NCBI GenBank assembly: GCA_964457925.1
Contig: CAYWGH010000021.1
Coordinates: forward strand, 1 to 64,000
Source: Coneutiohabitans sp964457925
GTDB taxonomy: Bacteria; Zhuqueibacterota; Zhuqueibacteria; Zhuqueibacterales; Zhuqueibacteraceae
DNA length: 64,000 nucleotides
Reading direction: 5' to 3'
Position numbers and translations under genes: made by a program. Within the stretch, counting starts at the first letter, position 1. Every line of letters starts with the position of its first letter. Shown here one piece after another: positions 1 to 7,949 of this stretch. The notes below the pieces were generated by a model. The model saw only the letters and a program-made list of their open reading frames with translations, had not been told where the DNA came from and ran no database searches.

Positions 1-2
1 TC

Positions 3-87
3 GGAGGGCTAGACCTAATTGGTAAGGCGGCGGTCTTGAAAACCGCTGGGCTTATAACCCTTGGGAGTTCGAGTCTCCCGCCCTCCG
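3..87 (+). tRNA. tRNA-Ser(TGA)
   Basis: The acceptor arm GGAGGGC pairs with GCCCTCC and a discriminator G follows. The anticodon stem GCGGT/ACCGC encloses CTTGAAA, giving anticodon TGA. A long variable arm, typical of serine tRNA, precedes the T arm with GTTCGA. It is the first of four serine tRNAs in the first 3.2 kb. Confidence 0.93.
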
Positions 88-90
88 CCC

Positions 91-156
91 ACAACAATTG
101 TTAATTATGAATTAACAATTAACAATTGATAATGGTTAATTGGTAATCGGCAATTT
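91..156. repeat. AT-rich AACAATTAACAATT spacer repeat
   Basis: A simple AT-rich stretch built from short repeats of AATTAACAATT and ATGGTTAATTGG lies between two serine tRNA genes. Similar spacers occur at 3050-3123 and 30251-30367. No coding signal is visible. Confidence 0.5.
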
Positions 157-248
<92 letters not shown>

Positions 249-275
249 CGCGATTAAAATGACGCAGGAACGAAA

Positions 276-1706
276 ATGGTAGTTGTGCGCTTCGCCCCGA
301 GTCCGACGGGTTTCTTGCACATTGGCGGCGCGCGCACGGCAATTTTCAACTGGTTGTTCGCCCGCAAACACGGCGGCAAGTTCCTTCTCAGAATTGAAGA
401 CACGGATCAGCAGCGCTCCGGCGAAGAGATGACGCGCGCGATCATCGACAGTCTGCAATGGCTCGGGCTTGATTGGGATGAGGAGCCAATCAAACAATCC
501 GATCGTCTTACTGTCTATCGCGAGGTCGCATATCGCCTTGTGGCCGAAGGCAAAGCCTATCGCAGTTTCGCCACTGCGGAGGAACTCGACGCAGCGCGGC
601 AACGCGCCTCCGCCGAGAAGAGGGAATTTCGCTATCGCGAGGCGTTTCCGCGAGTCTCGGCAAGCGCGGAGGAAAAACTGCTTTCGGAAAACAAGCCCTT
701 CGCTGTTCGCATGCCGGTTCCGCCGGGCGTAACGGTTTTTGATGATCAGGTTCACGGCCAAGTCAGTTTCGATAACGCGCTGATCGACGATTTCGTGATC
801 TTGCGCTCCGACGGCCAGCCGACGTATCACCTCGCTGTGGTGGTGGATGATCATGAAATGGGCATCACCCACATTCTGCGCGGCGATGATCACATTTCCA
901 ACACGCCCAAGCAAATTATGCTTTATAAGGCTTTGGGCTGGGAGATGCCGGCGTTTGCGCATGTGCCTCTGATTTTGGGGCCGGATAAAACGCGTTTGAG
1001 CAAACGCCATGGCGCGACCGCGGTCGGAGAGTACGAAAAGAAGGGATATCTGCCGGAGGCGCTGTTCAATTTTCTGGCGCTGCTCGGCTGGTCGCCAGGG
1101 GATGATCGCGAAATTCTTTCGCGCGAGGAATTGATTCAGCTCTTTGACATTCGCGGCATTTCGAAAAGCAACGCGGTTTTTGATGAGAAAAAATTCGAAT
1201 GGATGAACGGCGAGTACTTGAGCAAAGCCGAAGTCTCACGTCTCGAAAAACCCGTCATCGCAGCGTTTCGCAGCGTGCCGGGCGCTTTTGAACAGAATTT
1301 GCTCAATGATCACACTTATGTGCATCACGTCATTGCGCTGCTCAAACCGAAAGTCAAAACCATTCCGGACTTTGTCAAATTCGGCGCTTACTTTTTTGCC
1401 GAACCGGCTGAGTTTGAAGAAAGCGCAAAGGCGAAATACTGGCAAGACCCCGCGACTGCCGCGCGCTTGCGCGAGTTGGCAAATGCCTTCGAACAACTCT
1501 CAGAGTTTACCGTAGCGGCAACGGAAAATTGCCTGCGCGCCCTAGCCGAGAAAATCGGCATCAAAGCCGGCAGCTTGATTCATCCCGCACGGCTGGCCAT
1601 CACCGGATTTGGCGTGAGTCCAAGCTTCTTTGAAGTGATTAGCGTGCTGGGCAAACAAAAAGTCGTGCAGCGCTTGCGCAAAGCCGCGGAGCAATTATCC
1701 CAATAG
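276..1706 (+). CDS. gltX: Glutamate--tRNA ligase
   Basis: This is a class I aminoacyl-tRNA synthetase that charges tRNA-Glu with glutamate in the cytoplasm. In many bacteria lacking glutaminyl-tRNA synthetase it also mischarges tRNA-Gln. The protein is 476 residues, normal for the family. It opens with RFAPSPTGFLHIGGARTA, which contains the HIGH-type signature (H15-I-G-G18), and has the KMSKS-type loop as LSKRH near residue 240. The ATG at 276 follows AGGAACG and leaves the normal distance to HIGH. The gene lies between tRNA-Ser(GCT) and tRNA-Gln(CTG), with tRNA-Glu(CTC) next, so the enzyme and its likely substrates are neighbours. Whether it is discriminating cannot be read from the sequence by eye. 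Confidence 0.97.
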   Translation: MVVVRFAPSPTGFLHIGGARTAIFNWLFARKHGGKFLLRIEDTDQQRSGEEMTRAIIDSLQWLGLDWDEEPIKQSDRLTVYREVAYRLVAEGKAYRSFATAEELDAARQRASAEKREFRYREAFPRVSASAEEKLLSENKPFAVRMPVPPGVTVFDDQVHGQVSFDNALIDDFVILRSDGQPTYHLAVVVDDHEMGITHILRGDDHISNTPKQIMLYKALGWEMPAFAHVPLILGPDKTRLSKRHGATAVGEYEKKGYLPEALFNFLALLGWSPGDDREILSREELIQLFDIRGISKSNAVFDEKKFEWMNGEYLSKAEVSRLEKPVIAAFRSVPGAFEQNLLNDHTYVHHVIALLKPKVKTIPDFVKFGAYFFAEPAEFEESAKAKYWQDPATAARLRELANAFEQLSEFTVAATENCLRALAEKIGIKAGSLIHPARLAITGFGVSPSFFEVISVLGKQKVVQRLRKAAEQLSQ

Positions 1707-1711
1707 TATTC

Positions 1712-1782
1712 TGGGGAGTCGTCCAACGGCAAGACATGTGGCTCTGGACCACAGAATCGGGGTTCGAATCCCTGCTCCCCAG
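1712..1782 (+). tRNA. tRNA-Gln(CTG)
   Basis: The acceptor arm TGGGGAG pairs with CTCCCCA. The anticodon stem TGTGG/CCACA encloses CTCTGGA, giving CTG. A weak U-A first pair, as here, is a usual feature of tRNA-Gln. It begins 5 bases after gltX and may share its transcript. Confidence 0.92.
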
Positions 1783-1801
1783 CACAATAAAGAAGTGAAA
1801 T

Positions 1802-1852
1802 CGGGCTTTCGTTAACATTTTCACCAGCAATCAGTGAGTGAACGAAAGCCCG
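1802..1852 (+). terminator. Stem-loop between tRNA-Gln and tRNA-Glu
   Basis: The arms CGGGCTTTCGTT and AACGAAAGCCCG are perfectly complementary over 12 bp around a loop of about 27 nt that contains a further short TTCAC/GTGA pairing. The tail (GCTTTGCTT) has few T bases, so this may be a processing hairpin or a poor terminator. Confidence 0.55.
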
Positions 1853-1871
1853 GCTTTGCTTAATGTTGCCG

Positions 1872-1944
1872 GGCGCATTCGTCTAGCGGCCTAGGACACC
1901 GGCCTCTCACGTCGGGAACACGGGTTCGATTCCCGTATGCGCCA
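1872..1944 (+). tRNA. tRNA-Glu(CTC)
   Basis: The acceptor arm GGCGCAT pairs with ATGCGCC, and A is the discriminator. The anticodon loop CTCTCAC gives CTC. The T arm contains GGGTTCGATTCCC. The gene is 73 nt and CCA is not encoded. Confidence 0.94.
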
Positions 1945-1964
1945 CAAAGAAGTAAAATTTAAAA

Positions 1965-1992
1965 TTGACTTTTGCCGAAATTCTGGTATATT
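1965..1992 (+). promoter_or_regulatory. Sigma70-type promoter of tRNA-Arg(ACG)
   Basis: TTGACT at 1965-1970 and TATATT at 1987-1992 are separated by 16 bases. The mature tRNA starts 11 bases after the -10 box, which leaves room for a short 5' leader. The boxes are close to the housekeeping consensus. Confidence 0.6.
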
Positions 1993-2002
1993 TCGGCTCC
2001 AT

Positions 2003-2076
2003 GTGCCCGTAGCTCAACTGGATAGAGCGCTTGGCTACGGACCAAGAGGCTGAGGGTTCAAGTCCTTCCGGGCATA
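2003..2076 (+). tRNA. tRNA-Arg(ACG)
   Basis: The acceptor arm GTGCCCG pairs with CGGGCAT. The anticodon stem CTTGG/CCAAG encloses CTACGGA, giving ACG. The wobble A34 of this tRNA is normally converted to inosine by TadA, whose gene follows 94 bases downstream. Confidence 0.94.
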
Positions 2077-2088
2077 CAAACTCAATTC

Positions 2089-2127
2089 AAAAAAGAAGAC
2101 AAGAGAGCCTCTTGTCTTCTTTTTTGA
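2089..2127 (+). terminator. Rho-independent terminator after tRNA-Arg
   Basis: The inverted repeat GAAGACAAGAG/CTCTTGTCTTC has a 3-base loop, is preceded by an A run and ends in six T bases. It separates the tRNA-Arg transcript from tadA. Confidence 0.85.
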
Positions 2128-2169
2128 TGTCACGATCGTCTCCGTTGATGCAAGCGAGGATATGCGGCC

Positions 2170-2646
2170 TTGACACATGACCATTGGATGCAGTTCGCGA
2201 TCAAAGAGGCGGAGAAAGCCCTGGAGAAGGGCGAAGTGCCAATCGGCGCTGTTATTGTTTTCGAAGATAATATCATCGGGCGCGGCCACAATTTAACGGA
2301 GACGCTTCAAGATGCCACGGCCCACGCTGAGATGATTGCGATTACAGCGGGTGCGGCCAGCCAGGCAAGCTGGCGGCTCGATGGCGCAACTTTGTACGCC
2401 ACCGTCGAACCGTGTCCCATGTGTTGCGGCGCCATTCTGCTCTCGCGCATCGTGAAGGTCGTGTACGGCACGGGAGATCCGCGTTTCGGCGGCTGCGGCT
2501 CGGTGCCGAAAGTGAATGTGATGTCGACCAATCCTTTTGGCCCGCCAGTGCAGGTGATTTCAGGCATCAAACAAGCGGAGTGTCAGAGTTTGTTGAAGGC
2601 CTTTTTTCAAAAATTGCGCGAAAATGCCTCGCCTGAAGAGTTTTGA
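2170..2646 (+). CDS. tadA: tRNA-specific adenosine deaminase TadA
   Basis: TadA deaminates A34 of tRNA-Arg(ACG) to inosine so that one tRNA reads CGU, CGC and CGA. The 158-residue protein has the zinc deaminase signature, with H52-A-E54 and PCPMC (C82, C85). A TTG start at 2170 is preferred: GAGGA at 2156-2160 is 9 bases upstream, and the first residues (HDHWMQFAI) align with the N-terminal helix of known TadA. The in-frame ATG at 2188 would remove part of that helix. The neighbour upstream is the enzyme's own substrate, tRNA-Arg(ACG), although a terminator lies between them. Confidence 0.95.
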   Translation: MTHDHWMQFAIKEAEKALEKGEVPIGAVIVFEDNIIGRGHNLTETLQDATAHAEMIAITAGAASQASWRLDGATLYATVEPCPMCCGAILLSRIVKVVYGTGDPRFGGCGSVPKVNVMSTNPFGPPVQVISGIKQAECQSLLKAFFQKLRENASPEEF

Positions 2647-2699
2647 AAATTTTGTTCATTCAGTTTTTTGAAGCAGCGCTTTTTGCACGCTAAATCCTT

Positions 2700-2775
2700 G
2701 GGGCAGTAGCTCAACTGGGAGAGCGCCACGTTCGCAACGTGGAGGTCGGCGGTTCGATCCCGCTCTGCTCCACCA
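2700..2775 (+). tRNA. tRNA-Ala(CGC)
   Basis: The acceptor arm GGGGCAG pairs with CTGCTCC including one G-T pair. The anticodon stem CCACG/CGTGG encloses TTCGCAA, giving CGC. CCA is encoded at 2773-2775, unlike the other tRNAs of this block. Confidence 0.94.
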
Positions 2776-2950
2776 TCAAGGGTGTTTGAGAAGTGTTCTG
2801 TTTTTATCATTGCGACTCTTACCGGATTTCATAGTAGCAGCAGTAGAGCATTGCTTTTGCGTCCTGATTTGAACAGGATTTCCTCAAATTATTAAGTCAG
2901 CGGGAAAGCAGTCGCGCGTACCCGACTCCAATGGACTTCTCGTCAACCAC

Positions 2951-3040
2951 GGAGAGGTGGCTGAGTGGTTGAAGGCGGCGGTCTCGAAAACCGTTATCGG
3001 CCCTAAAGGTCGATCGGGGGTTCGAATCCCCCCCTCTCCG
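2951..3040 (+). tRNA. tRNA-Ser(CGA)
   Basis: The acceptor arm GGAGAGG pairs with CCTCTCC. The anticodon loop CTCGAAA gives CGA. The long variable arm (TATCGGCCCTAAAGGTCGAT) is diagnostic for serine. Confidence 0.94.
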
Positions 3041-3049
3041 CTGAAACTT

Positions 3050-3123
3050 GAATGATGAATGGCAAATGATTAATGGTCTATTCATCATTAGCCATTAAAC
3101 ATTAGCTGTTGATCGTTGATCAT
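3050..3123. repeat. AT-rich ATTAATGG / GATCGTTGATCAT spacer repeat
   Basis: The spacer between two serine tRNAs has blocks such as AATGATTAATGG, CATTAGCCATTAAACATTAG and GATCGTTGATCAT. The same blocks recur at 30251-30367. No gene is visible. Confidence 0.5.
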
Positions 3124-3127
3124 CCTC

Positions 3128-3217
3128 GGAGAGATGTCCGAGAGGCTGAAGGAACGCGACTGGAAATCGCGTGTAGTGCCAAAAGCGCTACCGTGGGTTC
3201 GAATCCCACTCTCTCCG
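3128..3217 (+). tRNA. tRNA-Ser(GGA)
   Basis: The acceptor arm GGAGAGA pairs with TCTCTCC. The anticodon stem CGCGA/TCGCG encloses CTGGAAA, giving GGA. Its variable arm is nearly the same as that of tRNA-Ser(GCT) at 157-246, suggesting duplication or gene conversion. Confidence 0.94.
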
Positions 3218-3372
3218 CAAGGTTGTATTTCATCGCTTCCCAAAATTCCCTTGCCTTTCTAAGACTCAATGGTTATTTTGCGCCGTTCGTTAAAACGCTT
3301 ATTTTGCAAACATTGCGTCGGTTTGGTGAGGCTTCGACATCCTTCCAACGGCAATTATCACCAAGCATAAAA

Positions 3373-3474
3373 TGGCCAAGGCCCGCGCAATCGGCGCGTG
3401 CCGAACCCCGCCAGGGCCGGAAGGCAGCAACGGTAAGCAATGCAAAGATGTGCCGCGGGGCACCTTGGCCTTTT
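3373..3474 (+). ncRNA. ffs: Signal recognition particle RNA, small bacterial type
   Basis: The RNA partner of Ffh targets membrane proteins to the Sec translocon. The core CCGCCAGGGCCGGAAGGCAG carries the conserved Ffh-binding asymmetric loop and the GGAA tetraloop of domain IV. The outer arms GGCCAAGG (from 3374) and CCTTGGCC (to 3470) close the roughly 100-nt hairpin, and a short T run follows. It lies 63 bases before dnaX. Any reading frame running into dnaX through this RNA is artificial. Confidence 0.92.
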
Positions 3475-3537
3475 AATTCGCGACGCAACGTTCACCAATC
3501 CGTTTGCTCATCAGCAGCAGCGTGGCCCGGATCTCTC

Positions 3538-5445
3538 ATGTCATATCTCGTGCTCGCGCGCAAATGGCGGCCCAAGCAGTTCACGAGTGTCGTCGCGCAA
3601 GAACATGTCACCCGCACCCTTGAAAACGCGATCACCCAAAATCGTGTTGCCTCCGCCTATTTATTCACCGGGCCGCGCGGCGTCGGCAAAACCACCATGG
3701 CGCGGCTGCTTGCCAAGGCGGTCAATTGCGAACAAGGTCCTACCACGACGCCTTGCGATCAGTGCTCGAACTGCCAGGAAATCACCGCGGGACGCAGCAT
3801 CGATGTAATCGAAATCGACGGCGCCTCCAATCGCGGCATCGATGAAGTGCGCAATATTCGCGAGAATGCCCGCTTCGCGCCGGCTGCCAGCCCCAAGAAA
3901 ATTTATATCATCGATGAAGTACACATGCTCACCGAGCCGGCGTTCAACGCACTGCTCAAAATTCTCGAAGAGCCGCCCGCGCATGTATTATTCATTTTTG
4001 CGACCACCGAAATTCACAAAGTCCCAGCCACCATTCTCTCGCGTTGCCAGCGTTTCGATTTCCGCCGCGTACCGATCGGCGAAATTGTCGGCCAGCTTAA
4101 AATGATTTGCCAAAACGAAGGGGTGCAGGCCGAAGAGGCTGCGCTCTATCTTCTCGCCAAGCGCGCCGAAGGCAGCATGCGCGACAGCCAAAGCTTGCTC
4201 GATCAAGTCATCTCCTACTGCGGTGAGCGCGTCACGAAAGCAGAAGTTTCAAGGCTGCTCGGTTTGATCGAACAGGATTTGTTTTTCGAATGCACCGATG
4301 CCGCGATGAATCGCGAAGCGGCAAAGGCTATTGCGCTCAGCGAAAAAATTCACAGCTCCGGCATTCATCTCGGCGAATTCTTTGAGCGCCTGGCCGAACA
4401 TCTGAGCTACATTTTGACAACGCGCGTAACCCAAAGTACGGCACATTTGGTGGGATTGGAAAACTATGCCGAGCGCTTCAGCGCCGCTGCTCACGCCATG
4501 AATGAACTCGAGTTGATGCGTTGCATTCAGATCGTCACCGAAGCGCAATCCCGGCTGGCGCGCGCTTCCAATCCGCGCATCTTGCTCGAAATGGCCATGT
4601 TGAAGATGGTGCACGCTGAAACGAACGAAAGCCCGAACAGCAATTCCGGAATGAAAAGCGGTGGTTCGCCTTCTGCAAGCTTTGCCAAACCGGCCGCAAC
4701 AACCAGCGGCAACAGTCCTTCGGTTAGCGCTGCGCAAATGACGATTGTAGAGTCGGTTGCTGCGCCCCGACTCGAAGGCATTTCTGTGATTCCGCAAGTC
4801 AATCCCAAGCTCGCGCCGGCAACGCAAAGCGCGTCAAGCGTGGCCGCAGCCGGAGGCTTGTTTAATTCCAATTTGCTCACGCGCGTGCAGGGTGTCCCCG
4901 TGGTAAAGGCTAAAGAAGCCCCCTTGCCGCTGGCCGGCCAAATTGCGGATGAAGAAGCTGCATTTAAAACAATTCAACAAACCTGGTTGAAAATTGTCGA
5001 ACACGTGAAGGCTGAAAAAATTTCCCTGGGCGCATTTTTGGAAATGGGCGCGCCCACGGCCCTGAAAGAAGGCGTGTTGGAATTGAGCTTCGGCAGCAAT
5101 TGCAGCGGTTTTCATCTCAATTCAGTAAACAATCAAAAGACGATCATTCAAAAAGTCGTACAAACCGATACCGGCTATTCCGTGCGCATCATTTGCCGGA
5201 AAGATGAGAACGGCGTGGTGCATGCGCCTGCGTCACCTGCCTCCGAAGCCGCTGCATCTGCAGCGCCGGCCCCCGCCGGCCCGCCAGCCGAGCCGTTAAG
5301 CAACGGCATCGCCAAAGTTGCGGTAAGCGGCGACCATGCGCAGAATCTGCAAACCCTGTTTGAGCATTATCCTTTGGCGAAGAAGCTGGTAGAAGCGTTG
5401 GATGGGGAGTTGATCCGGTGTCAGGCAAAAATGTCACCCGCTTAG
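3538..5445 (+). CDS. dnaX: DNA polymerase III subunit gamma/tau
   Basis: DnaX is the AAA+ subunit of the clamp loader that places the sliding clamp and organises the replicative polymerase. The 635-residue protein begins MSYLVLARKWRP, the family's usual start. It has Walker A GPRGVGKT at 45-52, a zinc-binding set C64, C73, C76 and C79, Walker B IIDEVHML, and the sensor motif ILSRCQRF. A Ser/Ala/Pro-rich linker from about residue 360 leads to a tau-like C-terminal domain. The open frame continues upstream through the SRP RNA, but the ATG at 3538 fits family alignment. It heads the classical dnaX-ybaB-recR group. I saw no convincing slippery site for a short gamma form. Confidence 0.96.
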   Translation: MSYLVLARKWRPKQFTSVVAQEHVTRTLENAITQNRVASAYLFTGPRGVGKTTMARLLAKAVNCEQGPTTTPCDQCSNCQEITAGRSIDVIEIDGASNRGIDEVRNIRENARFAPAASPKKIYIIDEVHMLTEPAFNALLKILEEPPAHVLFIFATTEIHKVPATILSRCQRFDFRRVPIGEIVGQLKMICQNEGVQAEEAALYLLAKRAEGSMRDSQSLLDQVISYCGERVTKAEVSRLLGLIEQDLFFECTDAAMNREAAKAIALSEKIHSSGIHLGEFFERLAEHLSYILTTRVTQSTAHLVGLENYAERFSAAAHAMNELELMRCIQIVTEAQSRLARASNPRILLEMAMLKMVHAETNESPNSNSGMKSGGSPSASFAKPAATTSGNSPSVSAAQMTIVESVAAPRLEGISVIPQVNPKLAPATQSASSVAAAGGLFNSNLLTRVQGVPVVKAKEAPLPLAGQIADEEAAFKTIQQTWLKIVEHVKAEKISLGAFLEMGAPTALKEGVLELSFGSNCSGFHLNSVNNQKTIIQKVVQTDTGYSVRIICRKDENGVVHAPASPASEAAASAAPAPAGPPAEPLSNGIAKVAVSGDHAQNLQTLFEHYPLAKKLVEALDGELIRCQAKMSPA

Positions 5446-5601
5446 CGTTGCGGGCTTTTGCGCCCCTCCCCAGAGAGCAATAAGGCCTTAGGCAGAGCGC
5501 CGCTTTTTCAGAAAATCTATTGATGTGCACGCTGTGAACAAGAGATGCACGAAAGCTGTGAAGAAACTGCAACGCATAATCCAATGTCAGGAGATAAACG
5601 C

Positions 5602-5940
5602 ATGAGCCGTCCCAGCATGGGCGACTTGCTGAAGCAAGCGCAAAAATTGCAGGAAAAACTCAGTGAAACGCAGGAAAGCCTTGCCAGCCTGCGTGTCGAA
5701 GGCACGGCCGGCGGCGGCATGGTCACGGTGGTGATGAACGGCCGCCAGGAAGTGCTGCACGTCAAACTGGAAAAAGAAGTCGTCAACCCAGATGATGTCG
5801 AGTTGCTTGAGGATCTGATTGTGGCGGCCATGAATCAAGCGCTCACCAACGCGCAGGAGCTTGCCAGCGCGGAGATGAGTAAAATGACGGGCGGCATGCT
5901 GAGCAACATTGCCGGCGGCATAAAACTGCCCGGGATGTGA
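5602..5940 (+). CDS. ybaB: Nucleoid-associated protein, YbaB/EbfC family
   Basis: This is a small DNA-binding protein that forms tweezer-like dimers and usually lies between dnaX and recR, as here. The protein has 112 residues. It has an N-terminal helix rich in Q, K and E (LLKQAQKLQEKLSETQ), the VEGTAGGGMVTVVMNGRQEV core, and a C-terminal helix with repeated MNQALTNAQE. The ATG at 5602 is preceded at 7 bases by AGGAGA; in-frame ATGs at 5545 and 5584 lack such a site. The C-terminus ends in a Gly/Met-rich stretch, usual for the family. Confidence 0.93.
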   Translation: MSRPSMGDLLKQAQKLQEKLSETQESLASLRVEGTAGGGMVTVVMNGRQEVLHVKLEKEVVNPDDVELLEDLIVAAMNQALTNAQELASAEMSKMTGGMLSNIAGGIKLPGM

Positions 5941-6044
5941 GGTTCATGTAATCCCCGTCCAGGCGGGCGGCGGTCGCAGCCGGGAATTTCCCGCGTGCCG
6001 CCGAGCATCCCGCAAGCGAAAAGACGGCATCAAAGCAAAATTTC

Positions 6045-6650
6045 ATGCACTATCTCTCACGCAGCGTTGAAACCGCGGTGATCGAGTTGTCGAAGCTGCC
6101 CGGCATCGGACGGAAAACTGCACAACGCCTGGTTTTTTATCTGCTCAAAACCCAGCGCCTGGAAGTTGAGATGCTGGCGCAAGCATTGCTTGCATTGAAG
6201 GACAACGTGCAACATTGCTCGCAATGTTTCAACCTGACGGAATCCGACCCTTGTGCGCTATGCGCCAATCCCAAACGCGAGCACGGATTGATTTGCGTGG
6301 TGGAAGAGGCCAATGACGTGCTGGCGCTGGAAAACACCAGCGAATATCGCGGTTTGTATCACGTGCTGGGCGGCGCGCTCTCGCCGCTCGACGGTGTCGG
6401 CCCGGATGATCTGCGCATTCGCGAGCTTTTACAACGCCTCCAAAACAGCAGCGCCGGCGTGTCGGAAGTGATCCTCGCGACCAATCCCAACACGGAAGGC
6501 GAAGCCACGGCAATTTATCTCTTGAATTTGATCAAACCGCTTGGTATAAAGGTAAGCCGCCTCGCGCGCGGTCTGCCCGTGGGCGGTGATTTGGAATTCA
6601 CCGACGAAGTCACACTCTCCCGCGCGCTGACGGGCCGTGTGCCGTGGTAG
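6045..6650 (+). CDS. recR: Recombination mediator RecR
   Basis: RecR acts with RecO and RecF to load RecA on gapped, SSB-coated DNA. The 201-residue length is standard. A helix-hairpin-helix (LPGIGRKTAQRL, 18-29) is followed by a four-cysteine zinc finger (C58, C61, C70, C73). A Toprim domain follows with VVEEANDVLALE and TNPNTEGEATA, and the protein ends with the family-typical LSRALTGRVPW. It is the third gene of dnaX-ybaB-recR, 104 bases after ybaB. Confidence 0.96.
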   Translation: MHYLSRSVETAVIELSKLPGIGRKTAQRLVFYLLKTQRLEVEMLAQALLALKDNVQHCSQCFNLTESDPCALCANPKREHGLICVVEEANDVLALENTSEYRGLYHVLGGALSPLDGVGPDDLRIRELLQRLQNSSAGVSEVILATNPNTEGEATAIYLLNLIKPLGIKVSRLARGLPVGGDLEFTDEVTLSRALTGRVPW

Positions 6651-6715
6651 CCGTTTATCGTTGCGGCGCCTTCTGAAAATGTGCTTTGTCTACGAATAAA
6701 CTGTTGAGGCCAACC

Positions 6716-7339
6716 ATGACCGTCTCCAACGTCCTCACCATCTCGCGCATGGTACTGGCGCCGGTAGTTGTTGCGCTGCTCTTTCCGGCGGGCCTGGCGT
6801 ATCGTTTTGCCTCGCTCGGCGTTTTTTTTATTGCGGTGATGACGGATTGGTACGACGGTTATCTCGCGCGCAAATCCGGCAAGATTTCGGCGTGGGGCGC
6901 ATTTTGGGATCCGCTCGCGGACAAGATTCTCACGCTTTCGACTTTTTTCGCGTTCGCGCTTTACGAATACGTCGCAATGTGGATGGTGATCGCGATTGCA
7001 GCGCGTGATGTTTTGATCACTCTGCTGCGCACGTATGCGCAACATAAAAACAAGCCCGTCGTCACCAGCGTTTCGGCGAAATGGAAAACCGCCAGCCAGA
7101 TGGCTGCGATTTACCTCATCATGCTCTATCTCATCGCGCAATCCTACTTCCTCGACGCCGCAATGCCGCAATGGCTGCACTGGATTGACGAATTCCGCCT
7201 CATTCCGGTAATGATGCATCTCGTAACGCTGATCACGATTGCCACCGGCGTGCAATACCTTTACGAAAATCGCAGCCACCTGCGCAGCCTGGGCCAGTTT
7301 TTTTTTCGTATCTTCGCTGCCCGCAACCTGGCGAAGTGA
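6716..7339 (+). CDS. pgsA: CDP-diacylglycerol--glycerol-3-phosphate 3-phosphatidyltransferase
   Basis: PgsA is an inner-membrane enzyme making phosphatidylglycerol phosphate from CDP-diacylglycerol and glycerol 3-phosphate. The CDP-alcohol transferase motif is complete: D44, D47-G48, A51-R52, G61, D65 and D69. There are about six hydrophobic segments in 207 residues. The ATG at 6716 (MTVSNVLTISRM) has GAGG 6 bases upstream and matches the family N-terminus; an in-frame TTG at 6686 lacks support. The next gene, pgpA, starts 1 base after the stop, so the two consecutive steps of phosphatidylglycerol synthesis are coupled. Confidence 0.93.
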   Translation: MTVSNVLTISRMVLAPVVVALLFPAGLAYRFASLGVFFIAVMTDWYDGYLARKSGKISAWGAFWDPLADKILTLSTFFAFALYEYVAMWMVIAIAARDVLITLLRTYAQHKNKPVVTSVSAKWKTASQMAAIYLIMLYLIAQSYFLDAAMPQWLHWIDEFRLIPVMMHLVTLITIATGVQYLYENRSHLRSLGQFFFRIFAARNLAK

Positions 7340-7340
7340 G

Positions 7341-7811
7341 GTGCCCGTCTTCTCGCAAAACCTCGCGCGTGTGATCGCAACTGTGGGCGGACTGGGTTAT
7401 GCCCCGGTCGCGCCTGGCACATGGGGCAGCCTTGCCGCCGTCCTTGCATTTCTCTGCTTTCCGCCTTATCTTCCCCCGTTTTGGTTCACCGCCGCCTTAC
7501 TCGCGCTAGCCCTCGTCGCGGTGTGGGCCGCGCAACGTCTCGCAACTGCCGGAAACAATTCCGATCCCTCCGAAGTCATCATCGATGAAATGGTGGGAAT
7601 GGCAGTGACGCTGGCCTATCTGCCGCTGAGTGCCGTCACCATTTGGGTCGGTTTCATCTTGTTTCGGCTGTTCGACATCGTCAAGCCATTTCCGGTGCGG
7701 CAGGCCGAGAAACTTCATGGCGGCTGGGGCATCGTGCTGGACGATGCGCTGGCGGGAGTTTATGCGAATTTACTGCTGCGCGTGGGGGTTTATTTTTGGG
7801 CAAGCGTGTAA
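7341..7811 (+). CDS. pgpA: Phosphatidylglycerophosphatase A
   Basis: PgpA removes the phosphate from phosphatidylglycerol phosphate to give phosphatidylglycerol. The protein has 156 residues. Visible family signatures are the N-terminal GGLGYAPVAPGTWGSL, the central VIIDEMVGM, RLFDIVKPFPVRQAEKL, and the acidic GIVLDDALAGVYANL. Four hydrophobic segments are apparent. A GTG start at 7341 directly after the pgsA stop places the protein start just before the conserved region; the longer frame overlapping pgsA is unlikely. The pair forms a phosphatidylglycerol operon. Confidence 0.9.
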   Translation: MPVFSQNLARVIATVGGLGYAPVAPGTWGSLAAVLAFLCFPPYLPPFWFTAALLALALVAVWAAQRLATAGNNSDPSEVIIDEMVGMAVTLAYLPLSAVTIWVGFILFRLFDIVKPFPVRQAEKLHGGWGIVLDDALAGVYANLLLRVGVYFWASV

Positions 7812-7949
7812 TTCAGGGTTTTGCCGATCACCGCGATGAGAGAACTTCTGCACCGCACAGATCAAGGCATAAGTACAAATTTTTCCGCAAGACCATGCGG
7901 TACGCTGTAATTGATGCAATAGCGTTTTTCCTGTTTAAAAGGATCTCAA

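Noticed and set aside
2668..2696. TTGAAG...TAAATC as the promoter of tRNA-Ala
   Set aside because: The -10 box would end 4 bases before the mature tRNA, putting the transcription start inside the tRNA.
3109..3537. N-terminal extension of dnaX by 143 codons
   Set aside because: The region contains tRNA-Ser(GGA) and the SRP RNA; DnaX proteins start at the SYLVLARKWRP motif.
3538..5445. Programmed frameshift site in dnaX for a gamma form
   Set aside because: Only GAAAAAATT runs were seen, not an A AAA AAG heptamer with a following stem-loop in the right place.
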